Shown: in pieces, positions 7,078-15,828 of the stretch | How positions within the stretch are numbered: position 1 is the first letter of the stretch | How the letters are laid out: every line of letters starts with the position of its first letter | Source of the DNA: Billgrantia azerbaijanica | GTDB lineage: Bacteria; Pseudomonadota; Gammaproteobacteria; Pseudomonadales; Halomonadaceae | Reading direction: 5' to 3' | DNA length: 64,000 nt | Assembly (NCBI GenBank): GCA_004551485.1 | Contig: SBLD01000005.1 | Coordinates: 215,326-279,325, forward strand | The notes under the pieces: generated by a model | Seen by the model: only the letters and a program-made list of their open reading frames with translations | What the model was told of the DNA's origin: nothing | Database searches by the model: none | Position numbers and translations under genes: made by a program

Positions 7078-8391
7078 GTGACGATCGACGGGCCCGACAG
7101 CGCCGCGCACGGTGCCTTGCCGCCCGGCACCCTCTGGACCAGCACCGACATCGACACCCTGCGCGAGAAGTTCTACCAGCTCTACATCGCCGTGGAACAG
7201 AGCCCGGCGGCGACGGCCATCACCGACACCGAAGGCCGCATCGAGTACGTCAACCAGCGCTTTCTCGACGTCACGGGCTACCGCCGCGAGGAGCTGCTCG
7301 GCAAGACCCCCGCCATGATCCAGTCGGGCATGACGCCGGAGTCGGTCTACCGCGACATGTGGGCGACCCTGCGCAGCGGCCGGGTGTGGAAGGGCGAGCT
7401 GCAGAACCGCAAGAAGAGCGGCGAGCTCTACTGGGAGGCCGAGACCATCACCCCGGTGCGCGACGACCGGGGGCGAATCGTCAACTTCATCGCGGTGAAG
7501 GAGGACATCACCGAGCGCAAGCGCCAGGAGGACGAACTCAAGGTGCTGGCCAGCGCCTTCGAGACCGGCCAGGCAACGCTGATCACCGATCCCGAGATGC
7601 GCATCGAGCGAGTCAACCAGGCCTTCACCGACATCACCGGCTACCGGGCCGAGGAGGTGATCGGCCAGACGCCGCGCCTCTTCAAGTCGGGCCATCACGA
7701 CCGGGCCTTCTACGCCCGCCTGTGGGACTCGCTGCTGAAAACCGGTCACTGGCAGGGCGAGATCTGGAACCGCAACAAGTACGGCGACATCTATCCGCTC
7801 TGGCAGTCGATCACCGCCATCCGTGACGAGGCGGGCGAGATCCGCCACTTCATCGCGGTCTTCCACAGCATCGCCGAGCGCAAGCAGATGGAGAGCGAGC
7901 TGGAGCGCCAGGCGACGCGCGACCATCTCACCGGCGTGCACAATCGCCGCGCCTTCGACACGGCCATCCGCCAGGCGATCCGCCAGGCCGAGCAGGGCGG
8001 CGATGCCTTCTCGCTGCTGCTGTTCGATGTCGACCACTTCAAGGCGGTCAACGACACCCACGGCCACGACACCGGCGATGCCATCCTACGGCGCCTGGCG
8101 GAGCGGGTCGGCCACAGCCTGCGCAGCACCGACCTGCTGGCGCGCTGGGGCGGCGAGGAGTTCGCCATCCTGCTGCTCGACACGCCGCTGAAGGGAGCCC
8201 TCACCTTCGCCGAGCGACTCCGCCAGCAGGTGGCCGCCACCCGCTTCCAGGGGCTGGCCATCACCGTCAGCCTGGGGCTCACCGACTACCAGCCCGGCGA
8301 CGCTCCCGACAGCCTGCTGTCGCGCGCCGACGCCGCCCTCTACCGCGCCAAGCGCAGCGGGCGCAACGCCACACGGGTGGCCGGCCGATAG
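7078..8391 (+). CDS. PAS-PAS-GGDEF diguanylate cyclase
   Basis: A 437-residue soluble signalling protein with no membrane segment. Two tandem PAS/PAC modules occupy about 35-150 and 155-270 (each has 'xxVNQxFxDxTGYRxEE' and an 'F.AV..xIxERK' end). The GGDEF domain follows ('RDHLTGVHNRRAF', 'FDVDHFKAVND', active site GGEEF). An RxxD inhibitory site (RSTD) lies five residues before GGEEF, so c-di-GMP synthesis with product inhibition is expected. GTG at 7078 was chosen because AAGGAG at 7065-7070 lies 7 nt upstream; GTG at 7072 is too close to it. Neither PAS has the LOV cysteine motif. Ligands are unknown. Confidence 0.88.
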   Translation: MTIDGPDSAAHGALPPGTLWTSTDIDTLREKFYQLYIAVEQSPAATAITDTEGRIEYVNQRFLDVTGYRREELLGKTPAMIQSGMTPESVYRDMWATLRSGRVWKGELQNRKKSGELYWEAETITPVRDDRGRIVNFIAVKEDITERKRQEDELKVLASAFETGQATLITDPEMRIERVNQAFTDITGYRAEEVIGQTPRLFKSGHHDRAFYARLWDSLLKTGHWQGEIWNRNKYGDIYPLWQSITAIRDEAGEIRHFIAVFHSIAERKQMESELERQATRDHLTGVHNRRAFDTAIRQAIRQAEQGGDAFSLLLFDVDHFKAVNDTHGHDTGDAILRRLAERVGHSLRSTDLLARWGGEEFAILLLDTPLKGALTFAERLRQQVAATRFQGLAITVSLGLTDYQPGDAPDSLLSRADAALYRAKRSGRNATRVAGR

Positions 8392-8442
8392 CCTTGAGCC
8401 GGCAGTGACGCGCTCGGGTGACGGTGATCACCGCCCCGCGCC

Positions 8443-9945
8443 TCAGCTCGCCCAGCCAAAGCCCAGCACCGGCATCGCCAGTCCGAACAACACCAGGATA
8501 ATGACCAGCACCGCGGCCAGGCTCACCAGGGCTCCGGCGCGCACCATGTCGACCACCTTGAGCTTGCCGCTGGCGAACACCACGGCATTGGGCGGGGTGG
8601 CCACCGGCAGCATGAAGGCGCAGCTCGCCGCCATGGCCACCGGCACCGAGAGCAGCAGCGGGCTGGCGCCCAGGCTCACCGTCAGCGAGGCGGTCAGCGG
8701 CAGGATGGCCGCCGCCGTGGCGGTGTTGCTGGTCACGTGGCTGATCAGCATCACCACCGTCGCCACCACGGCAACCAGCCCCCAGGTCGGCCAGTCGCCG
8801 AAGGCGGCGAGCCCCTCGGCCACCGTCGCCGCCAGGCCGCTCGTCTCGATGGCGCTGCCCAGGCTGAGACCACCACCCACCAGCACCAGTACGCCCCAGG
8901 GGAGATGGCGGGCGCTCTCCCAGTCGAGCAGGAACTGGCGCTCGCGCCAGCGCGCCGGCACGGCGAACAGCAGCACCGCGGCGATGATGGCGATGCCGGC
9001 GTCGCTGAGCTCGACCCCGGGCAGACACCCCTGCAGCAGCGGCCGCGTCACCCAGGCGAGCGCCACCAGGGCGAAGATCGCCGCCACGCGCCGCTCGGGC
9101 GGGGTCATGCGCCCGAGGTCGGCGGCCTGCTCCTCGATCAGCTGCGCCACCTCCGGCAGGGCCTCACGCGGCAGCGGGTAGACGACGCGCGTGAGCAGCC
9201 ACCAGGCCAGCGCCAGCAGCGCCAGGGAGGGCGGCACCGCAAACAGCATCCACTGGGCGAAGCTGATCTCGATGGCGTAGTTGTCGGCCATGAAGCCGGC
9301 CAGCAGGGCGTTGGGCGGGGTACCGATCAGCGTGCCCATGCCGCCGATGTTGGCGGCCAGCGCAATGCCCAGCAGCAGCGTCAGCGCCATGTGGCGGCTC
9401 GCGCCCACGCCGCCCCGACGCTCCAGCAGCCCCAGCACGGAGAGGCCGATGGGCACCATCAGGGCCGCCGTGGCGGTATTGCTGACCCACATGCTGAGCC
9501 CGGCGGTGGCGAACATGAAGCCGCCCACCAGCTGATGCGGCCGATGCCCGCAGAACCGCAGCACCAGCATGGCGATACGCCGGTGCAGGTTCCAGCGCTG
9601 GATGGCCTCGGCGAGCAGGAAGCCGCCCAGGAACAGGAACAGCAGCGGGTTGGCATAGGGCGCGGTCACCGCCGCGATGGGCAGGGTGCCCATCAGCGGC
9701 AGCACCGCCACGGGCAGCAGCGCCGTCACGGCGATGGGCACCGGCTCGGCCACCCACCAGGTGGCCATCCAGGCCGTCAATGCCACCACCTGCCAGGCGG
9801 TCAGGGCGACCCCGGCCGGCGGCCCCAGGAGGCCCAGCGCCAAGGCGAGCAGCGGGCCGGCGAGCAGCCCCGCTCCCAGGCGCCAGCGCTGCCGGCGCTC
9901 CCGGCGCGCCAGTGCGACCGGGCTCTCTTCCACCGCATCCGCCAT
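8443..9945 (-). CDS. SLC13/DASS-family anion:sodium symporter
   Basis: A 500-residue permease with about 11-12 hydrophobic segments. It carries both DASS hairpin signatures, 'WVSNTATAALMVPIG' and 'SHVTSNTATAAAILPLT', whose SNT triplets bind sodium and carboxylate in VcINDY-type carriers. It probably imports a di- or tricarboxylate (succinate, malate) or sulfate-like anion with Na+; the exact substrate cannot be read. It is transcribed convergently toward the GGDEF gene and starts 24 nt downstream of the phospholipase-D-family gene, possibly as one minus-strand operon. A proline-rich start and basic patch precede TM1. Confidence 0.85.
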   Translation of the reverse strand: MADAVEESPVALARRERRQRWRLGAGLLAGPLLALALGLLGPPAGVALTAWQVVALTAWMATWWVAEPVPIAVTALLPVAVLPLMGTLPIAAVTAPYANPLLFLFLGGFLLAEAIQRWNLHRRIAMLVLRFCGHRPHQLVGGFMFATAGLSMWVSNTATAALMVPIGLSVLGLLERRGGVGASRHMALTLLLGIALAANIGGMGTLIGTPPNALLAGFMADNYAIEISFAQWMLFAVPPSLALLALAWWLLTRVVYPLPREALPEVAQLIEEQAADLGRMTPPERRVAAIFALVALAWVTRPLLQGCLPGVELSDAGIAIIAAVLLFAVPARWRERQFLLDWESARHLPWGVLVLVGGGLSLGSAIETSGLAATVAEGLAAFGDWPTWGLVAVVATVVMLISHVTSNTATAAAILPLTASLTVSLGASPLLLSVPVAMAASCAFMLPVATPPNAVVFASGKLKVVDMVRAGALVSLAAVLVIILVLFGLAMPVLGFGWAS

Positions 9946-9969
9946 CGCGTCCCTCCTTTGCCGATGGGG

Positions 9970-11550
9970 CTAGAGCCAGGGCTCCAGGGGCAGCACCCGC
10001 CCCAGCCAGGCCATGAAACGCTGCCAGTGGCTGCCCGGCTCACGCGTCAACCGCCGCGACTCGCCCGCCACGACCGTCTCCCAATAGAGCCGGCCCGCCG
10101 CCGATAATCCCACCCGGTAGCTGAGCCGCGGGTCCATGCCCAGCTCGGCCAGGTCGCGGAACTCGGCGGCCAGGCTCTCGCTTCTCACCAGCAATCCCAC
10201 CTCGGTATTCCACCACACCGAGCGGGGATCGGCGTTGGCCGAGCCCACGAAGAGCCAGGTGCCGTCGATGGCCAGCGCCTTGAGGTGCAGCGCCGAGGGG
10301 GAAGCCGCCAGCCCCGACACCGGCTCGGTGAGCGCCGACGGGTCGCTCTTCAACTCATGCAGCGCCACGCCGCTGGCCAGCAGTGCGGGGCGGCGGCGCT
10401 GATAGGCGCCGTGGACGAGCGACACGTCGGTGGCCTCCAGCGAGTTGGTGATGACCGTCACCTCGACCCCGGTCTCGGCCTGGGTGGCGAGCCACCGCGT
10501 CCCGGCCTCGCCGGGCACGAAATAGGCGGAGATGAGCGTCAGGCGATCATCGGGCGTCGGCGCCCGGGCCAGCAGCGCCCCGCCCAGGGTCCGCGACAGC
10601 GGCGGGCGCCCCGGCCAGGCAGGCTTGCCGGGCGGGTCCCACAGCGCCACGCCTTCGCCCCAGTGCAGCCGCTCCACCAGCGTCGCAGGCCCCTCGTCGG
10701 CATAGCGGCGGCGCAGCACGACCAGGTAGGGGGCATCGGTCTGCGTCTCGAGCCACTCGGCCAGCGAGGTGGCGAGCGCCTGCCAGGCCCCGGGCGCGGC
10801 AACGTGATAGCGCGCCAGCGGCTGGGCCAGGCCATGGTTCCAGTAGAGGTCGAAGCTGCGCGACAGCGCGGGCACCACCGGCCCGATCGCCATCAGGTCG
10901 AGGTCGGTGAAGTTGCGCGGCTCACCACCGGCGCTGTAGTACTCGTCGCCCAGGTTGCGACCGCCGACGATCGCCACGGCGCCGTCGCTGATCCACAGCT
11001 TGTTGTGCATGCGCCGATGCTGGCGGGCGGCCTGAGGCAGAGCGGCCAGCACTCGCGCCATCAGGGAACCACGCCCCAACGCCAGGGCGTTGTAGACCCG
11101 CACCTCGATATTGGGATGGCTGTCCAGCGCTGCCAGGCGCTCCCCCTGACCGGCGGTCCTCAGGTCATCGAGCAACAGGCGCACGCGCACCCCGCGCTCG
11201 GCCGCCTCCAGCAGGTGCCACAGCAGGACGCGCGTGGTCAGGTCGTCGCCCATGAAGTAGGTCTGGATGTCGAGCTGGCGTTCGACCCGCCGGCCGAGCA
11301 GGGCGCGCAGCAGGAAGGCGTCCTGGCCGCTGGCGAGCAGCTCGAAGCCGCTCTGGCCGGGATGGGCCGCCGCTTGGCTCGCCGCCCACTGCCCCAGCGT
11401 GGTCGCTTCTGCCTCGACCAGGGTCAGCGCGGTGCCGTGCTCGCGGGGCACGGGGCTGGCGCAACCGGCCAGCAGCAGCACGAACGCCAGCAGCAGGATG
11501 CGCCAGGCAACGTCGGGCCGGGGTTCAGGGCGCGTCGTCATCGTCCGCAT
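9970..11550 (-). CDS. Phospholipase D family lipoprotein (ClsC-like)
   Basis: About 526 residues with a lipoprotein signal (lipobox 'LLAGC', lipidated C30) and two HKD motifs: 'HNKLWISDGAVAIVGGRNLGDEY' and 'HLKALAIDGTWLFVGSANADPRS'. The GGRN/GSxN companions mark the phospholipase D/cardiolipin synthase superfamily, with overall length like ClsC (YmdC), which condenses phosphatidylglycerol with phosphatidylethanolamine into cardiolipin. Here membrane anchoring would be through a lipid. Start is uncertain: ATG at 11550 or 11541; both overlap the 3' end of the small upstream membrane protein gene, so coupling is likely. A more distant ATG at 11613 would bury the signal peptide. Confidence 0.8.
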   Translation of the reverse strand: MRTMTTRPEPRPDVAWRILLLAFVLLLAGCASPVPREHGTALTLVEAEATTLGQWAASQAAAHPGQSGFELLASGQDAFLLRALLGRRVERQLDIQTYFMGDDLTTRVLLWHLLEAAERGVRVRLLLDDLRTAGQGERLAALDSHPNIEVRVYNALALGRGSLMARVLAALPQAARQHRRMHNKLWISDGAVAIVGGRNLGDEYYSAGGEPRNFTDLDLMAIGPVVPALSRSFDLYWNHGLAQPLARYHVAAPGAWQALATSLAEWLETQTDAPYLVVLRRRYADEGPATLVERLHWGEGVALWDPPGKPAWPGRPPLSRTLGGALLARAPTPDDRLTLISAYFVPGEAGTRWLATQAETGVEVTVITNSLEATDVSLVHGAYQRRRPALLASGVALHELKSDPSALTEPVSGLAASPSALHLKALAIDGTWLFVGSANADPRSVWWNTEVGLLVRSESLAAEFRDLAELGMDPRLSYRVGLSAAGRLYWETVVAGESRRLTREPGSHWQRFMAWLGRVLPLEPWL

Positions 11551-11770
11551 CGGCGAGTCGCCGATCCAGCGCCTTGCGCCGCTTGTTGCGCCGATAGAGC
11601 CGGGCCAGGGCAATGCTCAGCGCGCAGAGCACCATGGTGGCCAGCGTCCAGCCCTGCCAGGGGCGGGCGGCACTCCCCATCAGGGTTTCCAGGGTGATGA
11701 TCAGGATGAAACCGAGTGCCTGGCTGGCAATGGCCAGGGCACGCAGGATGTCAAAGGCTGGCTTGGCCAT
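11525..11770 (-). CDS. Small two-TM membrane protein, hypothetical
   Basis: An 81-residue protein with two hydrophobic segments ('ALGFILIITLETLMG' and 'LATMVLCALSIALARLY'), a strongly basic stretch (RRNKRRKALDRR) and an acidic tail (DADDDDAP). I do not recognise a family. The ATG at 11770 was chosen because it gives a compact membrane protein; the open frame extends to 11902 but that part has low-complexity arginine-rich translation. Its end overlaps the phospholipase-like gene by 26 nt. Confidence 0.55.
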   Translation of the reverse strand: MAKPAFDILRALAIASQALGFILIITLETLMGSAARPWQGWTLATMVLCALSIALARLYRRNKRRKALDRRLADADDDDAP

Positions 11771-11891
11771 GAAAACTCCTAGCGGGTGACACGCCTGTCC
11801 ACGAAACAGTAGGCTTGGCCTGACGTCGTGACGCAAGTCCGTGATTCTACCCGGTCCCGCCACCCGCGCCGACCCGTACCGGAGCCATTCG

Positions 11892-12692
11892 ATGGACGCC
11901 ATAGCCCTGGGCCCCGTGCTGATTGCCGTGCCCCGCCTCTATGCGCTGGCCTGCGCCGCGCTGCTGCTCGCGGCCGCCTGGCTGCTGCTGGGCCTCTCCG
12001 GGCCCGCCCGGGCGCGCTGGTTCAACGGTCTGCTGCTCGCCTGGCTGATCGGTGCCCGACTGGGCCATGTGGCGCTGAACCTCGATGCCTACGTGGCCGC
12101 CCCGCTGGACGCCCTCAAGCTCTGGCAGCCCGGCTACCACGGCCTCTGGGGGCTGCTCGCCGCGCTGATCTGGACCGCCTGGGCGCTGCGCGACAACCTG
12201 CTGCGCCTGATCGGCGCCATGGCCCTGACGCTGGGCGCCTCGGTACTGTGGCTCACGCTGGTGACCCTGGCCCCGCTGGGTGGCGAGGCCGGCCCGCGCA
12301 CCCTGCCCGACCTCGCCCTGGAGAACCTCGAGGGCGAGACGGTCAACCTGCGCGACCTCGGGGGCGAGCGGCTGGTGCTCAACCTTTGGGCCACCTGGTG
12401 CCCGCCCTGCCGCCGCGAGCTGCCGCTGCTCGCCGAGGCCGACCGGCGCGACGACCTCACCGTGGTGGTGGCCAACCAGGGCGAGGCGCTGCTGCCGGTG
12501 GTGCGCTACCTGGACGAGCAGGGTCTCGACTTCCGCTATCCGCTGCGCGACCCGCGCCAGCAGCTCATGGTGCTGAGTGAATCCCCGGGGCTGCCCACCA
12601 CGCTGCTGTTCGATGCCGAGGGCCGCCTCGTCGAGCGCCACGTGGGCGAGCTGACTCGCGCCCAGCTCGAGGCCTGGCTGGCCGACCACTGA
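11892..12692 (+). CDS. Lgt-like membrane domain fused to TlpA-type thioredoxin
   Basis: A 266-residue protein in two parts. Residues about 1-135 hold four hydrophobic helices and a segment 'LIGARLGHVALNLDAYVAAPLDALKLWQPGYHGLWGLL' that resembles the conserved GxRLG...HG region of prolipoprotein diacylglyceryl transferase (Lgt). Residues about 140-266 are a TlpA/ResA-like thioredoxin domain with active site WCPPC in 'NLWATWCPPCRRELPLL', a 'GLPTTLLFDAEG' cis-proline loop and 'VERHVGEL' end. It likely acts as a membrane-tethered periplasmic thiol:disulfide reductant. Whether the Lgt-like part has transferase activity is doubtful because it is short. The ATG at 11892 was chosen over 11841 because it directly precedes the hydrophobic region. 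Confidence 0.8.
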   Translation: MDAIALGPVLIAVPRLYALACAALLLAAAWLLLGLSGPARARWFNGLLLAWLIGARLGHVALNLDAYVAAPLDALKLWQPGYHGLWGLLAALIWTAWALRDNLLRLIGAMALTLGASVLWLTLVTLAPLGGEAGPRTLPDLALENLEGETVNLRDLGGERLVLNLWATWCPPCRRELPLLAEADRRDDLTVVVANQGEALLPVVRYLDEQGLDFRYPLRDPRQQLMVLSESPGLPTTLLFDAEGRLVERHVGELTRAQLEAWLADH

Positions 12693-12731
12693 GTCGCGCC
12701 GCCTATCACGTCGCGCCGCGCCCTGCCACCC

Positions 12732-12760
12732 TTAAGCCGCGGCAGGCTTTGCGTTAGAAT
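12732..12760 (+). promoter_or_regulatory. Candidate sigma-70 promoter of rapA
   Basis: TTAAGC (12732-12737) and TAGAAT (12755-12760) are 17 nt apart, about 70 nt upstream of the rapA ATG. The -10 is good, the -35 weak. Confidence 0.45.
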
Positions 12761-12831
12761 CCCCCGCCCCGCTGTCGCCGCTCCCCCTCGGCGGCGGCGT
12801 GCGCACCGTGTTCAGCATCCTCCGAGGCACC

Positions 12832-15780
12832 ATGAGCGACTTTTCACCCGGCCAGCGCTGGATCAGCGACGGCGAGGCCGAGCTGGGCCTGGGCACCATC
12901 CTCAGCTGCGACGCGCGCAGCGTCACCGTGCTGTTCGGCGCCAGCCAGGAAACCCGTACCTACAGCAGCCGCCAGGCGCCCCTCACCCGGGTGGCCTTCG
13001 GCAGCGGCGACCGCATCCGCGCCGCCGACGGCTGGAGTCTCACCGTCGACGACAGCAAGGAGGTCGACGGCCTGATCGTCTACATCGGCGAGAACGACCA
13101 CGGCGAGCTCACCGAACTGCCCGAGGCGCGGCTCGCCGACACCATGCAGTTCGACCAGGCCCGCGACCGCCTGCTCACCGGCCAGGTCGACCGCAACGAC
13201 TGGTTCGACCTGCGCTTCCGCACCCTGCACCACTACCACCGCGTGGAGCAGAACCCCGCGCTGGGCCTGGCCGGACCGCGCATCGACCTGATTCCCCACC
13301 AGCTCTACATCGCCGACGAGGTGGCCCGACGCCATGCGCCGCGCGTGCTGCTGGCCGACGAGGTGGGGCTGGGCAAGACCATCGAGGCGGGGCTGATCCT
13401 GCACCGCCTGTTGCTCACCGGCCGCGCGGAGCGCGCGCTGATCCTGGTACCGGCGAGCCTCACCCACCAGTGGCTGGTGGAGCTGCTGCGCCGCTTCGCC
13501 CTCGAGGTGACGCTGCTCGACGAGCAGCAGAGCCAGGCCCACGGCGCCGCCAACCCCTTCGAATCGGGGCAGTTGGTGCTGGCCAGCCAGGACTGGCTGT
13601 TCGCCAACCCCCACCGCCAGTCGCAGGCGCTGGCCTGCGACTGGGACCTGCTGATCGTCGACGAGGCGCACCACCTGGACTGGAGCCCCGCGCAGGTCGG
13701 CCCCGGCTACGCCTGCGTCGAGCAACTGGCCGGGCGTGTCCCGGCGGTGCTGCTGCTCACCGCCACCCCCGAGCAGATGGGTCTCGAGAGCCACTTCGCC
13801 CGCCTGCGCCTGCTCGACCCGGACCGCTACCACAGCCTGGACGCCTTCCGCGAGGAGGAGGCGCACTACGTGGAAGTCGCCGAGGCCATCGAGGCCCTCG
13901 AGCGCCTGCCCGGCGCGGCCGCCGACCGCAAGGCCGTCGCGGCGGTGATCGGCGAGCCCGACAGCCTGGCGCTGCTCGACACCCTGGCCAACCCCGAGAG
14001 CAGCGCCGCCCAGCAGGCGAGCGCCCGCGACCGGCTGCGCGAGCAGCTGCTCGATCGCCACGGCACCGGCCGGGTGATGTTTCGCAACAGCCGCCGCCAT
14101 GTCGGCGGCTTCCCCGAGCGCCGCCTGCACGTCAGCGAACTCGAGCCGCCGTCCGCCTACCGCCGCGTGCTGCGCAAGCTCGAACGCGACGAGGACTACC
14201 TCGACGAGCTGCTGATCGAGACCGGCCTCGACCACCCCGACGTGCTCATCTACCCGGATGCCATGTACCGGGCGCTGGCCGACGACCCCTTGAATACGGA
14301 GCCCTGGTGGCAGATCGACCCGCGCGTCACCTGGCTGCTCGAGCGCCTCGTCGACGACGCGGAGGGGGGGTTCGCCGGCGACAAGGTGCTGGTGATCGCC
14401 CACGGCCGCGAGACCGCCCAGGACCTCGCCGAGGCGCTGCGCGTGCTGGGTGGCTTCCACGCCCCGGTGTTCCACGAGGGGCTGTCGCTCGTCGAGCGCG
14501 ACCGGGCCGCCGCCGCCTTCGCCGACGAGGAGTCGGGCTGCCAGGTGCTGGTCTGCTCGGAGATCGGCTCGGAGGGACGCAACTTCCAGTTCTGCCGCCA
14601 CCTGGTGATGTTCGACCTGCCCCAGCACCCCGACCAGCTCGAGCAGCGCATCGGGCGCCTCGATCGCATCGGCCAGCGTCACGCCATCGAGATCCACGTG
14701 CCGCTCTTCACGGCGAGCCCCGGTGCGCGGCTGCTGCGCTGGTACCGCGAGGGCATGGACGCCTTCAGCGCCCCCCATGGCCTGGGCAACGAGCTGTTCG
14801 ACGCCTTCGGCGACGCCATGGCCGACGCCCTGCTCGACGACGAGAGCCTCGACGAGGTGATCGACGAGACCCGCGCCCTGTTCGAGAGCCGCCGCGCCGA
14901 GCGCGATGCCGGCCGCAATCGGCTGCTCGAGCTCAACGCCTGCCGTCACGAGCGTGCCGAGACCGTGACGGAGGCAATCCAAGAGCTCGACGAGGACCGC
15001 GCCCTGCCGCGCTACCTGGAGCAGGCGCTGGACATCTTCGGCGTCGACAGCCGGGAGCTCGGCGGCGGTCTCTGGCACCTCGTTCCGAGCCCGCAGATGC
15101 TCGACGGCCTGCCGGGGCTCGCCAAGGACGAGGAGGGCTTCACCGCCACCCTGTCGCGCTCCCACGCCCTGGCCCGCGACGACGTCCAGCGTCTCTCCTG
15201 GGAGCACCCGCTGCTGCGCGAAATGATGGGCCGCATCCTCGACGGCACCATGGGCAACACGGCGCTGGCGCTGCTCAAGCACCCGGCGATCCCCCCCGGG
15301 CGGCTGATGGTCGAGCTGGTCTTCCGCACCCACTGCCCGGCGCCCAAGCGGCTGCACGTCAACCGGTTCCTGCCGCCCACCGCGGTGCGCGTGCTGCTCG
15401 ACGAGTCCGGCGCCGTGCTCAGCGACAAGGTCTCCTTCAGCGGGCTCGCCAAGAACCTGCGCAAGGTCAAGAAGGCGATGGCCCGCGACCTGATCCGCAG
15501 CCGCCACGACCAGCTACGCGAGCTGCTCGGCCAGGGCGAGACGGAGGCCGAGCGCGAGCTGCCGAGCATCGTCGAGGCTGCCCAGGCACGCATGCGCCGC
15601 GAGCTGGACGATGAGCTGGCGCGCCTGGCGGCGCTGGCGCGCATCAATCCGGCGGTGCGCGAGGCGGAGCTCGAGGCCCTGCGCCGCGAGCGTGCCGAAC
15701 TCGACGATGCCATCGACGGCACCCGCCTGCGCCTCGATGCGGTGCGGGTGATCGTCACCGTGGGTGAAGAAACGCGCTGA
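12832..15780 (+). CDS. rapA: RNA polymerase-associated ATPase RapA
   Basis: A 982-residue Swi2/Snf2-family protein, close to the usual RapA length (968 in E. coli). N-terminal Tudor-like beta repeats open with 'FSPGQRWISDGEAELGLGTI'. Helicase motif I is 'LADEVGLGKTIEAGLIL', motif II 'LLIVDEAHHL', motif III 'LLLTATPEQMG', and motifs V-VI 'CSEIGSEGRNFQFCRHLVMFDLPQHPDQLEQRIGRLDRIGQ'. RapA binds core RNA polymerase and promotes its recycling after transcription, notably at high salt, which would matter in a halophile. ATG 12832 matches the family N-terminus; the open frame upstream was rejected. It stands alone downstream of the thioredoxin fusion gene, with its own candidate promoter. Confidence 0.95.
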   Translation: MSDFSPGQRWISDGEAELGLGTILSCDARSVTVLFGASQETRTYSSRQAPLTRVAFGSGDRIRAADGWSLTVDDSKEVDGLIVYIGENDHGELTELPEARLADTMQFDQARDRLLTGQVDRNDWFDLRFRTLHHYHRVEQNPALGLAGPRIDLIPHQLYIADEVARRHAPRVLLADEVGLGKTIEAGLILHRLLLTGRAERALILVPASLTHQWLVELLRRFALEVTLLDEQQSQAHGAANPFESGQLVLASQDWLFANPHRQSQALACDWDLLIVDEAHHLDWSPAQVGPGYACVEQLAGRVPAVLLLTATPEQMGLESHFARLRLLDPDRYHSLDAFREEEAHYVEVAEAIEALERLPGAAADRKAVAAVIGEPDSLALLDTLANPESSAAQQASARDRLREQLLDRHGTGRVMFRNSRRHVGGFPERRLHVSELEPPSAYRRVLRKLERDEDYLDELLIETGLDHPDVLIYPDAMYRALADDPLNTEPWWQIDPRVTWLLERLVDDAEGGFAGDKVLVIAHGRETAQDLAEALRVLGGFHAPVFHEGLSLVERDRAAAAFADEESGCQVLVCSEIGSEGRNFQFCRHLVMFDLPQHPDQLEQRIGRLDRIGQRHAIEIHVPLFTASPGARLLRWYREGMDAFSAPHGLGNELFDAFGDAMADALLDDESLDEVIDETRALFESRRAERDAGRNRLLELNACRHERAETVTEAIQELDEDRALPRYLEQALDIFGVDSRELGGGLWHLVPSPQMLDGLPGLAKDEEGFTATLSRSHALARDDVQRLSWEHPLLREMMGRILDGTMGNTALALLKHPAIPPGRLMVELVFRTHCPAPKRLHVNRFLPPTAVRVLLDESGAVLSDKVSFSGLAKNLRKVKKAMARDLIRSRHDQLRELLGQGETEAERELPSIVEAAQARMRRELDDELARLAALARINPAVREAELEALRRERAELDDAIDGTRLRLDAVRVIVTVGEETR

Positions 15781-15828
15781 CACCGCCAAGCCGGAAACAC
15801 CTCGGGGCTGATCCGGTGGCAGGCCTTT

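Noticed and set aside
7078-8391. PAS domains as a LOV light sensor for the LitR-like regulator
   Set aside because: Neither PAS here nor the one in the GGDEF-EAL protein has the GxNCRFLQ flavin-cysteine motif.
12844-15507. Long minus-strand open frame opposite rapA
   Set aside because: Shadow of rapA with repetitive Val/Gln/Glu-rich translation and no domain or ribosome site.
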